Positions 56,061 through 64,000 of a stretch of 64,000 nucleotides of DNA are shown in pieces; position 1 is the first letter of the stretch, and each line of letters starts with the position of its first letter. The DNA is taken from IMG/VR virus record IMGVR_UViG_3300021960_000059, positions 1 to 64,000 of that record; one strand, written 5' to 3'. A program made the position numbers and the translations under genes. The notes beneath the pieces were generated by a model. That model had not been told where the DNA came from and made no database searches. It was given only the letters and a program-made list of their open reading frames with translations. The stretch comes from a virus.

Positions 56061-56068
56061 TATTTATA
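56061..56068 (-). promoter_or_regulatory. T4-type late promoter of gp13-14-15
   Basis: Exact TATAAATA on the minus strand, 32 nt upstream of the gp13 ATG. Confidence 0.8.
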
Positions 56069-56072
56069 ATGA

Positions 56073-56564
56073 CTATAGATTGTAGTCTTCTGGGTTAGGA
56101 TAATCATCTTCAGCATAGTATAAAGATTTAAAAGATTCATCATCAGTCACTGCGTCCCAAGATGCCTCTAAACTAATTAGATGATTTCTTACCGCAGTTC
56201 TGTAATTAACCACATTTTCAGGAACATCTTGTCCAGTTTCTATTTTTCTTGTATAGTACCAATCAGTTGGTTTAAGCAAATTACCGACTGTTTCTTTAAG
56301 ACCTTTTACTATAGAATCTCTTATATCTGTCAGTAGATCTTCTCTCACTACAGGATTGTTATCTTCATCATATCCACTATATATGGTTTTATCTAAAGAT
56401 TTTTGTCTAGGTTGTGGTTCCTCAAAAACTAATCCCGCGGCAATTTTTTCTTCATCAGACCAACGATACCAATCACCAGAATGCAATACGACATCATTAT
56501 TCGCACATGTTTGTTCCCAAGACTGATATGGTTTTATTACAGTATTAGCATATTTCCACGGCAT
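56073..56564 (-). CDS. Putative tail-fibre assembly chaperone
   Basis: 163 aa. LLKPTDWYYTRKIETGQDVP, then ENVVNYRTAVRNHLISLEAS matches the L-x-x-T-D-W-Y...P-x-x-V-x-x-Y-R-x-A-x-R pattern at the C-terminus of many tail-fibre assembly proteins. The N-terminal half (WEQTCANNDVVLHSGDWYRW) is short and variable. It follows the large LamG/SPRY fibre gene by 21 nt and precedes the neck operon. I infer that it helps fold or attach the neighbouring fibre. Confidence 0.6.
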   Translation of the reverse strand: MPWKYANTVIKPYQSWEQTCANNDVVLHSGDWYRWSDEEKIAAGLVFEEPQPRQKSLDKTIYSGYDEDNNPVVREDLLTDIRDSIVKGLKETVGNLLKPTDWYYTRKIETGQDVPENVVNYRTAVRNHLISLEASWDAVTDDESFKSLYYAEDDYPNPEDYNL

Positions 56565-56585
56565 TGATTTTTTCTCCTAAAAATT

Positions 56586-59500
56586 CTAGAATGCATTAGC
56601 ATATTTATATGGCTGATCTGCAAAAGCTGCATATGTATGGACATAAGAGTATTTATTTAGTTCGGTAGTCTCATTCATAGAATTTCGCTTATTCATAACC
56701 ATAAACCCATTAGACATAATCAAGACTTGAGCACCTAACACTATAGAGCTATCTTTAAATATTAAATCATCGTGTTCACCAAAGGTACTTGTTGGACTAC
56801 CAACACTAGGCCGCCCAGTTAATGAATTAGTCCAACCAAAAGATGCAGTTGCATAATGATTAAAGTTGTGATCTGGAGAATCTGCGGTCTTTTGGTCAAC
56901 AATATGAAAAAATGTATTGTAACTAGAGTGAGGTGCTTTAATTAGTACCCAAGCAGGTCTAAATCCAGTATAGACAAATACTCCATATTCATTGCCATTT
57001 GCTTCATAATATCCGGCTCTAAAATAACCGTCATAGTTAGCAAACAATTGCACAAAATATTCATGATTGTTTACATTTAAGGATTCGAGAGTACCAGATC
57101 CGAGACGACCTCCTGTACCATTAAATCCATTAACACCACCAGTAGTCGCACCGTGAGAAACTGTAAATCTGTTTTCTGTAATTCCACTTAAAAAATCTGT
57201 GTTTTGATAATCTATAAATCCACCATTATCATACCCACTTTCAGTTCTAAACCCTCTGAGTGATACGAGGTATTCTTCAGAAACATTCAGTGCATCTATT
57301 AAATCATCAGATGTGGTTGGAGTGAAAGAATTATTATACCATACTGCAAATCCAGTATACCTATTGTAAGTTATTGAAGCAGCTCCGTGATCTTTATTAT
57401 GAAATATCATAAAGTCTGGTTCGACACCAAGTCCATGTGTTATAAGTCGCGACCCAGAATCATTTCCTGTATAGGTTAATGCCTTCTGCGGAACTACAGG
57501 ACTAGTTGTCGAGGATAGACTCCATTGATACATTATGCGATTATCAGAACTATTGGACGGATAAACTGGTGATCCAGTTAAATCTCTGAGTTCAACTGCA
57601 TTTTCACTGAAATCTAAAGTCGCAAAGTGTGTGGTGACCCCCGAGACTGTAAATGCAAAATTTTCTCCATCCGGAGTTTCATTGTCTCTTCGGTTTGGAT
57701 GATAATATTGGTTGTAATAAGAATCCGAGGATGGGACTGGAGCCAAACCAATATTAGATCCAAATGCCGCCCAAGGATATGAATATGACAACGATTTAGT
57801 TAAAAAATATTCATATCCACTGGATTTAATTCCCAAAGGAACTGATATTTCATTGAAGTTGCCGCTTACATATTCATTGCTATCATTATAAATTTTTGCA
57901 TCAAAATAATCTATTGGAGAGTTATTTAATGCAATATCAACTCCTTCACCGACCGGAAGATTTTGAGTACACCATGCTTTGAATCCTGTAGGAACTTTAT
58001 AATAAAACTCTCCATAACCATTTTCATCCGCATAAGTTGTTCCGGAAGATTGATTCCCACCGAAAGTAGGATTTTGACCAAAATTAAAGTTAGATTCAGG
58101 ATAAACGCTGTATGCACTATAATGATTTACAAATGGTTGCCAAAGAATTTTTTCGTATCCTTCAGGCAATATAAAAGATGCAGTAAAACTATTAAGTGTG
58201 GGAGTGAAAGCCGAGTATGAATGAATTACCGCTTCCGTAGCAGAACTATTAAAAGTAGGATCAGTATCAATTCTTGCAGGAGTGTACCATGCACCATTTT
58301 TCCCAAAATGAATTAGACCTTCATCTAAATCCAGAGCAATCATAAAAATAGTGCCCTCAACTGATGCTTGACCATTTCCGTTGTATGGCAAAGCTCTATC
58401 TCTGTATCGTCCGTCGTCGTCTCCTTTAGGGTAAGTCATATACCCCCATCCGTCAACCATAAGATATTTTTGTTGCTCCGCTGGCACTTGAGCATAAGTC
58501 GTACCAGACTGCCAAGGTCTTGTAAAATTAACTTGACCACTTGCAGAAATACCATAACTCGCAGATCTACCATCGGACATTGAATAATCTGATGATACTT
58601 CCCAATACCATTTGCCACTTGAGGCACCCATAGTGCCTTTGGCTCCAAATCCAGAAATATTACTACTACGACCAATCTTGGTTCTTAAATATGTATTATC
58701 ATTTCTAAGAAATCTACTACCACCACTGTGTCTGACATCATTTGTATTTAGAGTACAAAAAGTGTTTGTTGGATTAGAAGGACTGAAGTCTCTTTCACGA
58801 ATGTTTCGTGAATTAAAATGATGATCGTTGCCAGAGGTGTCTATTATTCCATTAGACTTATAATAAAGGTAGAACCCAGAATCCGTAAAATCATGATCAA
58901 ATTTTAATTGATACCCAGTATTTCCATAAGTTCCAGTATATTCTATTGGAACCCACACATTTCGTACAAACTTTCCAAAGTCACTTGCATCAAGTGCTTG
59001 TCCATCAATACAGTGAAATTCTGATAAGTTGGCCATTAAAAATGCGGCATTATATGGATCATGAGAACCTTGTGAAGAGTTTTGATTCTCAACAGCACTA
59101 GGAAAAGAATTCATACCAATAATTTCATGAAATCTCCGCGTTGAAGAAGTGCTTGTGCTGAGTACCTTTCGTTGTAATTGACTAGAATCACTTGACTCAC
59201 CAAATCCCTCAAAGACCAAGTTTGAGGAAGAACTTGAGGGAGCCAACTCCATTGAAATTTGGTAACCATTAACATAAACTTTTAATCTATCAGAACTAGA
59301 ACTCGCATCACAATCAATTGCCACTACAATATGATACCATGCAGAATAATCTCTGAATACCATTTCACTTGCATATTTGCTTATAGTTGTCTTTGCACCG
59401 TTAATCTTCGACTGTCGAACTACAAGTCTTTGTTTATCATCAAAAAGAATAGTTAAATAATTATTAGTTATATCATCAGTGTATGTAAAGCTTATATCAC

Positions 59501-59804
59501 TGACAGATGTCACGACACATTGATGACGATTAGTTTCACTTTTGTTAAAGGTATCTTGATTTTTCTTTATCCAAAAACTATAAGTACATGCATCATTAGA
59601 ATTTGATGATGTTGTTTCTGTGAATTGTCTTTCAAAAAAACTACTGTAGTTTACACTACCATAACTATTAGTTGCTCCAGTTCTATTTGTATTAGTATCG
59701 AAAGCATATGAATTTAATACTAGTGATTTTCCTGATACTGCACCAGATGGATAAATGCTCGCATCGCCACTGCTGTATAAGAATTGCGGAGAACCAAATG
59801 CCAT
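56586..59804 (-). CDS. Large tail fibre with LamG-like and SPRY-like domains
   Basis: 1072 aa. Residues ~80-250 form a LamG/concanavalin-like domain (CTYSFWIKKNQDTFNKSE, YSAWYHIVVAIDCDASSSSD, LKVYVNGYQISM). A SPRY-like domain follows at ~390-540 (GASSGKWYWEVSSDYSMSDG, FMIALDLDEGLIHFGKNGAW). The C-terminal third (LITHGLGVEPDFMIFHNKDH, VFVYTGFRPAWVLIKAPHSS) resembles DUF7483-type modules. All are carbohydrate- or protein-binding folds, so it is probably a receptor-binding fibre. Tyr, Ser and Asn are abundant. Related fibres occur in T4-like cyanophages. Confidence 0.75.
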   Translation of the reverse strand: MAFGSPQFLYSSGDASIYPSGAVSGKSLVLNSYAFDTNTNRTGATNSYGSVNYSSFFERQFTETTSSNSNDACTYSFWIKKNQDTFNKSETNRHQCVVTSVSDISFTYTDDITNNYLTILFDDKQRLVVRQSKINGAKTTISKYASEMVFRDYSAWYHIVVAIDCDASSSSDRLKVYVNGYQISMELAPSSSSSNLVFEGFGESSDSSQLQRKVLSTSTSSTRRFHEIIGMNSFPSAVENQNSSQGSHDPYNAAFLMANLSEFHCIDGQALDASDFGKFVRNVWVPIEYTGTYGNTGYQLKFDHDFTDSGFYLYYKSNGIIDTSGNDHHFNSRNIRERDFSPSNPTNTFCTLNTNDVRHSGGSRFLRNDNTYLRTKIGRSSNISGFGAKGTMGASSGKWYWEVSSDYSMSDGRSASYGISASGQVNFTRPWQSGTTYAQVPAEQQKYLMVDGWGYMTYPKGDDDGRYRDRALPYNGNGQASVEGTIFMIALDLDEGLIHFGKNGAWYTPARIDTDPTFNSSATEAVIHSYSAFTPTLNSFTASFILPEGYEKILWQPFVNHYSAYSVYPESNFNFGQNPTFGGNQSSGTTYADENGYGEFYYKVPTGFKAWCTQNLPVGEGVDIALNNSPIDYFDAKIYNDSNEYVSGNFNEISVPLGIKSSGYEYFLTKSLSYSYPWAAFGSNIGLAPVPSSDSYYNQYYHPNRRDNETPDGENFAFTVSGVTTHFATLDFSENAVELRDLTGSPVYPSNSSDNRIMYQWSLSSTTSPVVPQKALTYTGNDSGSRLITHGLGVEPDFMIFHNKDHGAASITYNRYTGFAVWYNNSFTPTTSDDLIDALNVSEEYLVSLRGFRTESGYDNGGFIDYQNTDFLSGITENRFTVSHGATTGGVNGFNGTGGRLGSGTLESLNVNNHEYFVQLFANYDGYFRAGYYEANGNEYGVFVYTGFRPAWVLIKAPHSSYNTFFHIVDQKTADSPDHNFNHYATASFGWTNSLTGRPSVGSPTSTFGEHDDLIFKDSSIVLGAQVLIMSNGFMVMNKRNSMNETTELNKYSYVHTYAAFADQPYKYANAF

Positions 59805-59826
59805 TATAAATGTTTCCTATTGATTA

Positions 59827-60273
59827 TCATGAATAGTTAAGTAAGGGTGTGCCTAACATTATTGCCGTAGTGCCTCTTGCATAATAAGGCACTAAATCCA
59901 CTGTCTGTGTTACTCCACCAGACAATGTAATTCCATTACCACCGGGAGTTTCATAATCAGTTCCTAACGACAATGTTCTTCCAGTGTGTACGAAAACAAA
60001 GATACCACTTTGTCCCGATTGCGGCCGATAACTGGTTTGCGATGGATTGTTTAGTGTTGCGTTGCCATTGAGAGTAATTACAAAATTTTGGTATAGATCA
60101 AATCTAGGAGTATAACTAGAGGAGACACTCGCCCCAATGACCCCACTGAATCCTACTTGTGCATTTAATATTCCGTCCCAAGTTAAATAGTTTCGAGAGT
60201 TGACATCTGACGAGCCAGTAAGAGTCCCTCCATTATTAAAAAGGACACCTGAAGAATTTATAGTTGTTGGCAT
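59827..60273 (-). CDS. Small fibre-associated protein
   Basis: 148 aa. TTINSSGVLFNNGGTLTGSS, then QNFVITLNGNATLNNPSQTS and SGQSGIFVFVHTGRTLSLGT: a beta-rich, low-charge protein with repeated Thr/Gly/Ser, as in fibre tips and small receptor-binding subunits. It lies between the LamG/SPRY fibre and the MAHFAELGLN-type gene. The start (MPTTINSSG) has a clear site (GAGGTAAAAA). No catalytic motif is seen. Role on the virion unknown. Confidence 0.6.
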   Translation of the reverse strand: MPTTINSSGVLFNNGGTLTGSSDVNSRNYLTWDGILNAQVGFSGVIGASVSSSYTPRFDLYQNFVITLNGNATLNNPSQTSYRPQSGQSGIFVFVHTGRTLSLGTDYETPGGNGITLSGGVTQTVDLVPYYARGTTAIMLGTPLLNYS

Positions 60274-60282
60274 TTTTTACCT

Positions 60283-60642
60283 CTATTCTATTAAAGTCCA
60301 TTGAGTATTTTCTTCATCCCATTGGTACAATTGCCCATCATCTGGATATGCAATTGGGGGTTCCCATTGACAAGTTTCCTCATTTAACAACCAAGATGAC
60401 CATGTATGTGGGGGAACAAATGCATCCCTTGTAGAATCATATGTAAACCCTTTTCCCGCAAAATTCTTTCTAAAGGTTTTGTTGTAACTTGTTTGAATCC
60501 AAGTTCCACCAAATAAATCTCTACAGAAGTCAATTCCCAATTGCTCTACTTCATTATTTGATTCGTCTAATAATACATCATTATTTATAACAACTACTCT
60601 AACTACAGTATTATTTAATCCAAGTTCTGCAAAGTGTGCCAT
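60283..60642 (-). CDS. Conserved fibre-cluster protein (MAHFAELGLN type)
   Basis: 119 aa. MAHFAELGLNNTVVRVVVIN opens, then WIQTSYNKTFRKNFAGKGFT, DAFVPPHTWSSWLLNEETCQ and a C-terminal YQWDEENTQWTLIE. This type recurs, often in several copies, in cyanophage tail-fibre regions and in marine siphophages. The conserved aromatic/proline blocks suggest a binding or capping module. It overlaps the glycine-rich gene by 1 nt. Function not known. Confidence 0.7.
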   Translation of the reverse strand: MAHFAELGLNNTVVRVVVINNDVLLDESNNEVEQLGIDFCRDLFGGTWIQTSYNKTFRKNFAGKGFTYDSTRDAFVPPHTWSSWLLNEETCQWEPPIAYPDDGQLYQWDEENTQWTLIE

Positions 60643-61589
60643 TAGAATGTAATGCTCCCTGACCCAGTAAATTTATAAATGTTGTAAGATCCATCAGTGG
60701 TTAATGTTGGAGATCCTGTGGTTGCTGATGCTGTTGCCAATGTTCTAAAAATTACGACACCAGAACCACCAGTTTCCGTTCCGGTTGTTTTGCCTGAACC
60801 TGCTCCACCACCACCTGTGTTGACTGTACCTGCGTTGCCATCATTGTTGTATGTTTGAGCATCTGCGCCACCACCTGCTCCACCACTGCCCGGATTACTA
60901 TTAAATGCGGAACCTCCACCACCACCTGCGTAATAAGTTGCAGTGCCAGTAATACTGTTTTGAGTGCCGTCTCCACCGTTTCCAGATGCAGTAGTAGAAC
61001 CATCACCACCAACGGCACCTGCACCACCACCTCCACCTGCATGGATATATCCAGAAACCGAGTTTCTTAGATAACCGGAACCACCATCATTACCAATAGT
61101 ACCACCTTCTCCGGTACCACCTGCAGAAGTCCCGGACGCATTTTCAGTACCACCACCTCCACCAGATGCTCCGTCAGCACCATCTTTTCCGGTGTTGATA
61201 CTACCTCCACCACCACCGCCATTTACTGATGCACCAGTTACTCCTGATACAGAAGACGCGTCACCATTTCCACCCGGTAAATAGGTGGTTCCTTTTACAC
61301 CACCTGCACCGACAGTTACGGTTAATGCTGACCCGGGCATGACTTGGCTGGTCATGTAGAGATAACCTCCACCACCTCCGCCACCGCCGACGTAACCAGA
61401 CCCACCATTGCCTCCGCAACCACCGCCTCCGATGATTAATATATCAGCAACAGCAGGATTTCCAATAGGAAAAATGCCCTTAGCAACCGCGATCGCGATT
61501 TCTTTTAAAGACCATACTCCACTTGCAACATTAGTTGCGGCACTTGCATCATTCCCCTTGCCTAATACACCACCATTTGGACCTGCCAT
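60642..61589 (-). CDS. Glycine-rich tail-fibre adhesin-like protein
   Basis: 315 aa. A short head (VWSLKEIAIAVAKGIFPIGN) and core strand (ADILIIGGGGCGGNGGSGYV) lead into a long array of glycine runs: GGGGGGGGYLY, NGGGGGGSINTG, SGGGGGTENASG, HAGGGGGAGAVGGDG, YYAGGGGGSAFN, GSGGAGGGADAQ. It ends in a beta segment (SYNIYKFTGSGSITF). Such arrays fold as polyglycine-II bundles in T4-like gp38-type adhesins, with receptor specificity in the loops between glycine runs. Related proteins are known from marine phages. Probably a host-range determinant. Confidence 0.7.
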   Translation of the reverse strand: MAGPNGGVLGKGNDASAATNVASGVWSLKEIAIAVAKGIFPIGNPAVADILIIGGGGCGGNGGSGYVGGGGGGGGYLYMTSQVMPGSALTVTVGAGGVKGTTYLPGGNGDASSVSGVTGASVNGGGGGGSINTGKDGADGASGGGGGTENASGTSAGGTGEGGTIGNDGGSGYLRNSVSGYIHAGGGGGAGAVGGDGSTTASGNGGDGTQNSITGTATYYAGGGGGSAFNSNPGSGGAGGGADAQTYNNDGNAGTVNTGGGGAGSGKTTGTETGGSGVVIFRTLATASATTGSPTLTTDGSYNIYKFTGSGSITF

Positions 61590-61942
61590 TAAGAAATTTC
61601 CTCATAAGAGCAAACTGCCTCTAAATCGGACGCAACACTTGCAGTTAACCTTAAAGAGTCACCTTCTTCAAGGTAAATGGACTTACTGATTATATCTACT
61701 GTCGCATCAGCAGGAACTGATATAGTTTTAGCAATGTGATAAGCAGTGGAAGACCTATAAATGTCGACATTAATATCTGCATTGTTTGTTCCATCCACGT
61801 TTGATATATACAGTGCATTTATTTTCAACACTTGTCCACTTGTGCCACTATTAGAAACTATCGCAGTTGCTGATGTTCCAACTGCTTGGACTGCTGTTTT
61901 GCCGATAATTGATTGCGAATTAATAATATTTGGTGCCGCCAT
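61589..61942 (-). CDS. Small beta-rich virion protein
   Basis: 117 aa. NIINSQSIIGKTAVQAVGTS, then TSGQVLKINALYISNVDGTN and ADINVDIYRSSTAYHIAKTI: an even alternation of hydrophobic and Ser/Thr residues, predicted all-beta. The C-terminus is ISKSIYLEEGDSLRLTASVA and a short acidic end. I recognise the type from structural gene clusters in T4-like cyanophages (fibre-proximal). It overlaps the glycine-rich gene by 1 nt. No enzymatic motif; role unknown. Confidence 0.6.
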   Translation of the reverse strand: MAAPNIINSQSIIGKTAVQAVGTSATAIVSNSGTSGQVLKINALYISNVDGTNNADINVDIYRSSTAYHIAKTISVPADATVDIISKSIYLEEGDSLRLTASVASDLEAVCSYEEIS

Positions 61943-61943
61943 T

Positions 61944-64000
61944 TTAGTCTCCGTAAATTAAGGACAGTCCAAGTGCTTCTGCACTTGACGCACTGCCATT
62001 ATAGAATAGTTTATTACTGCCTGTAATTGCAGAAGCATTTAGTGTAAATGATATGTAGTTATTTTTACTTGGACCCACAGGTTTTTTACCTATAATGTCT
62101 GAACTAAACACTGCATTTGGGTTTGTTGATGTGATAGAGGAATCAGGAATCCACATGAAAAATACAGTGTCATCACCATCAGTTGTGTGAACTGCTAATT
62201 GTCCGTCTAATGCCCACCTTATTGAACTTGGCCAATGGTCACTAACATCGTGAGTTCCACCTGCAGATATTGCATCAAATGATAATGAATTTGTAGTTGT
62301 TGAAGAATGAGATGACAAATCATAAGCAGTACCCAAAAAGTGCGTATCTAAATATTCACTAGACTTAGATTGATACAATGCTGTTCCATCATCGTTAAAC
62401 GAAATTCCATACAAATCACCACTTGTTGGTGTAAATGTATTTGTCGGTGTTGATCCTAACGATGTAATATCATATGCAGTAGATGCCGTGAATTCGTAAA
62501 TATTATTCAAATCGTTATCCGCAAAGAAAAACTTAGTGCCGTCTGGACTAACTTCAAGTCCAAGAATATTTGTAAATGTGACATTTGAATTTGTAGTTAA
62601 ATCATAACTATCAATATCACCAGAGTCATATGTACTTAAATCATAAGCAGTAGAGCATTTAAATCGTTTCAAAATACCGTCTTTGGTTACCAAAATCAAA
62701 CTAGAACCACTGTCTGTCCAACGAATATCTCCTTCATCACCGGGATCACCATATTGCGTATCGGCAACTACTGTTGATCCATTCATACCCCCTTCAAAAT
62801 AATTTCCATAAGTGGGAGAAGAATTCGCAACATATTCAAGAAGTCCAGCACCTCGGTTCATGACGACTATACGAGTCGCAGTTGGATTAATTTCAATACC
62901 ATAAGGTAAAGCCGGTACTGGATCGATTTCATCAGTTCCACCACTGTGTGGTTGCCCAACCATTGTATCAAAATTAGTGACATCATACCCACCTGTTACA
63001 ATAGACTCACCTTTAAAAGTAAAATTAAATGATCCGAAAGCAGGAATATTAGTAAACAGAATATTTGTATTTCCTGCATTAGAATTAGGAGAAATTGTAG
63101 CAGTAAAGTCAGTCCCAGTTGATAGATCAAAAGTCAAACTATTTGGTGAACCACTAGTAGCTGCCGATCCTGCACTAAAACCCGAACCACCACCAGATGC
63201 TGATGATGAAATTGTTAATGTCTTAGTCGCATCGTTGGCATCAATAATCATATTGTTACCTGCGACAATATTTAGTTCAGTCCCAGTAGTCGTTGTTAGA
63301 AGTGTATTGCCGCCACTGACAGTAATCGCAGAGAAACTGTTCGCAGAGTCTAACTTAGTTGCAATGTATGCATTGGTATTTGCAAGTGCCGACTGGAAAG
63401 TTGTATTAGAAATACCTGCTTGAGCACCTGTTGTTACACGAACTGCGACAACACTTGTATTTGCAGGAGGACTTCCAAATGTGACTGTATTTGATGATAC
63501 TGTATAGTCTGTTGTGGGTCTTTGAATGACACCATCAACTGTTACAATCATATCCTTCGCTGCAACTACATCCGCAGTGTGACCAAAACTAGTTGCCGTT
63601 CCGTTCGCAGTAAATGTATCAATGTTTACTTCATAAGGTGATGCAACAGCTGTTGAGAAACTGGAGAGATCTAAAGTAAACGTAGAACTATCAGCACGTG
63701 TGAATGTTGCTGTGTTTCCTGATAATGTTGCAGATGTTGTGCTAGTGTTTGCGGCAGATGATCCGACGTTGTTTGCAACCTCAAGATACTTTGCAGTGTA
63801 TGCAATAATATTTGCAGAAGGCCAGTAGTCTGCAAGTTCGGTTGCAACGTTTGCAACTTGCAAGTATGGTGTCAACGCACTAGATGTAATAAACGATGTC
63901 GAATTTGCGACTTGCAAGTATTTCGGTGATGTGTCAGACAAGATAGACGCAACACTTCCCATGTAAGAATGATTCTGACATTGATAGTACAGAACTTGTG
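61944..64000 (-). CDS. Tail fibre with cupredoxin-like end module, VAN repeats and a propeller-like region (partial)
   Basis: The frame is open to the window edge, so the N-terminus is missing; the ATG at 63962 is internal. The first visible residues, VLYYQCQNHSYMGS, are the end of a cupredoxin-like module with Cys-His-Met spacing. VAN repeats follow (KYLQVANST, PYLQVANVA, KYLEVANNV), shared with the protein at 2266-3366. The C-terminal ~350 residues have repeated ITSLG/YDLS-type units (TAYDLSTYDSGDIDSYDLTT, TAYDITSLGSTPTNTFTPTS, TAYDLSSHSSTTTNSLSFDA) suggesting a beta-propeller. A receptor-binding fibre is likely. Confidence 0.65.
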   Translation of the reverse strand, partial: QVLYYQCQNHSYMGSVASILSDTSPKYLQVANSTSFITSSALTPYLQVANVATELADYWPSANIIAYTAKYLEVANNVGSSAANTSTTSATLSGNTATFTRADSSTFTLDLSSFSTAVASPYEVNIDTFTANGTATSFGHTADVVAAKDMIVTVDGVIQRPTTDYTVSSNTVTFGSPPANTSVVAVRVTTGAQAGISNTTFQSALANTNAYIATKLDSANSFSAITVSGGNTLLTTTTGTELNIVAGNNMIIDANDATKTLTISSSASGGGSGFSAGSAATSGSPNSLTFDLSTGTDFTATISPNSNAGNTNILFTNIPAFGSFNFTFKGESIVTGGYDVTNFDTMVGQPHSGGTDEIDPVPALPYGIEINPTATRIVVMNRGAGLLEYVANSSPTYGNYFEGGMNGSTVVADTQYGDPGDEGDIRWTDSGSSLILVTKDGILKRFKCSTAYDLSTYDSGDIDSYDLTTNSNVTFTNILGLEVSPDGTKFFFADNDLNNIYEFTASTAYDITSLGSTPTNTFTPTSGDLYGISFNDDGTALYQSKSSEYLDTHFLGTAYDLSSHSSTTTNSLSFDAISAGGTHDVSDHWPSSIRWALDGQLAVHTTDGDDTVFFMWIPDSSITSTNPNAVFSSDIIGKKPVGPSKNNYISFTLNASAITGSNKLFYNGSASSAEALGLSLIYGD

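Overview
The window is a 64 kb piece of a T4-like myovirus genome, most likely from a marine phage. It carries T4 head, neck and tail genes in T4 order (gp13-14-15-16-17-18-19-20-67-68-21-22-23) and a T4 replication and recombination set (gp41, gp43, gp44, gp45, gp46, gp47, gp55, gp62, UvsW, UvsX, UvsY, RegA). Accessory genes are of the cyanophage/pelagiphage type: Hsp20, a CobS-like AAA+ ATPase, a MazG-like enzyme, a peroxiredoxin and DUF6267- and DUF5824-like modules. No photosynthesis gene is seen, so the host cannot be named from this window. Every protein-coding gene and tRNA I accept is on the minus strand, so transcription runs from high to low coordinates. Family names are from memory of sequence motifs; no database search was run.

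Layout, high to low coordinates. 64.0-56.1 kb: tail fibres and receptor-binding proteins (a cupredoxin-tailed fibre cut by the window edge, a glycine-rich protein, a LamG/SPRY fibre, a chaperone candidate). 56.0-42.6 kb: virion structure under late promoters (TATAAATA). 42.6-33.6 kb: recombination, late sigma factor, two DNA methyltransferases and a kinase/nucleotidyltransferase fusion. 33.5-30.1 kb: a vWA/zinc-protease protein and its CobS-like ATPase. 30.0-16.6 kb: replisome (clamp, clamp loader, RegA, split DNA polymerase, UvsX, helicase) with inserted FkbM, Hsp20, peroxiredoxin, an M15 endolysin and tiny membrane genes. 16.4-13.4 kb: SprT-like protease and a three-gene restriction-modification-like cassette. 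13.3-12.6 kb: four tRNAs behind a near-perfect sigma70 promoter, with a structured non-coding stretch. 12.2-2.2 kb: large late proteins that look like capsid cargo. 2.3-0 kb: conserved small genes and a nested spanin pair.

Four parts deserve attention. (1) A putative head-packaged arsenal: two modular polyproteins (890 and 752 aa) are punctuated by LxE|A motifs that match the predicted prohead-protease site of this phage's own major capsid protein (LLGE|A). Next to them are two proteins with T4-type capsid-targeting N-termini, one with a ligase-fold and one with a nuclease-like motif. (2) A cassette of a PD-(D/E)xK-like protein and a methyltransferase split between motifs III and IV, with the halves in permuted order. 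(3) A DNA polymerase split at the fingers around an 88-aa Sm-like gene that has a paralogue elsewhere in the window. (4) A repeated early-promoter architecture with a conserved box at the start of the transcript.
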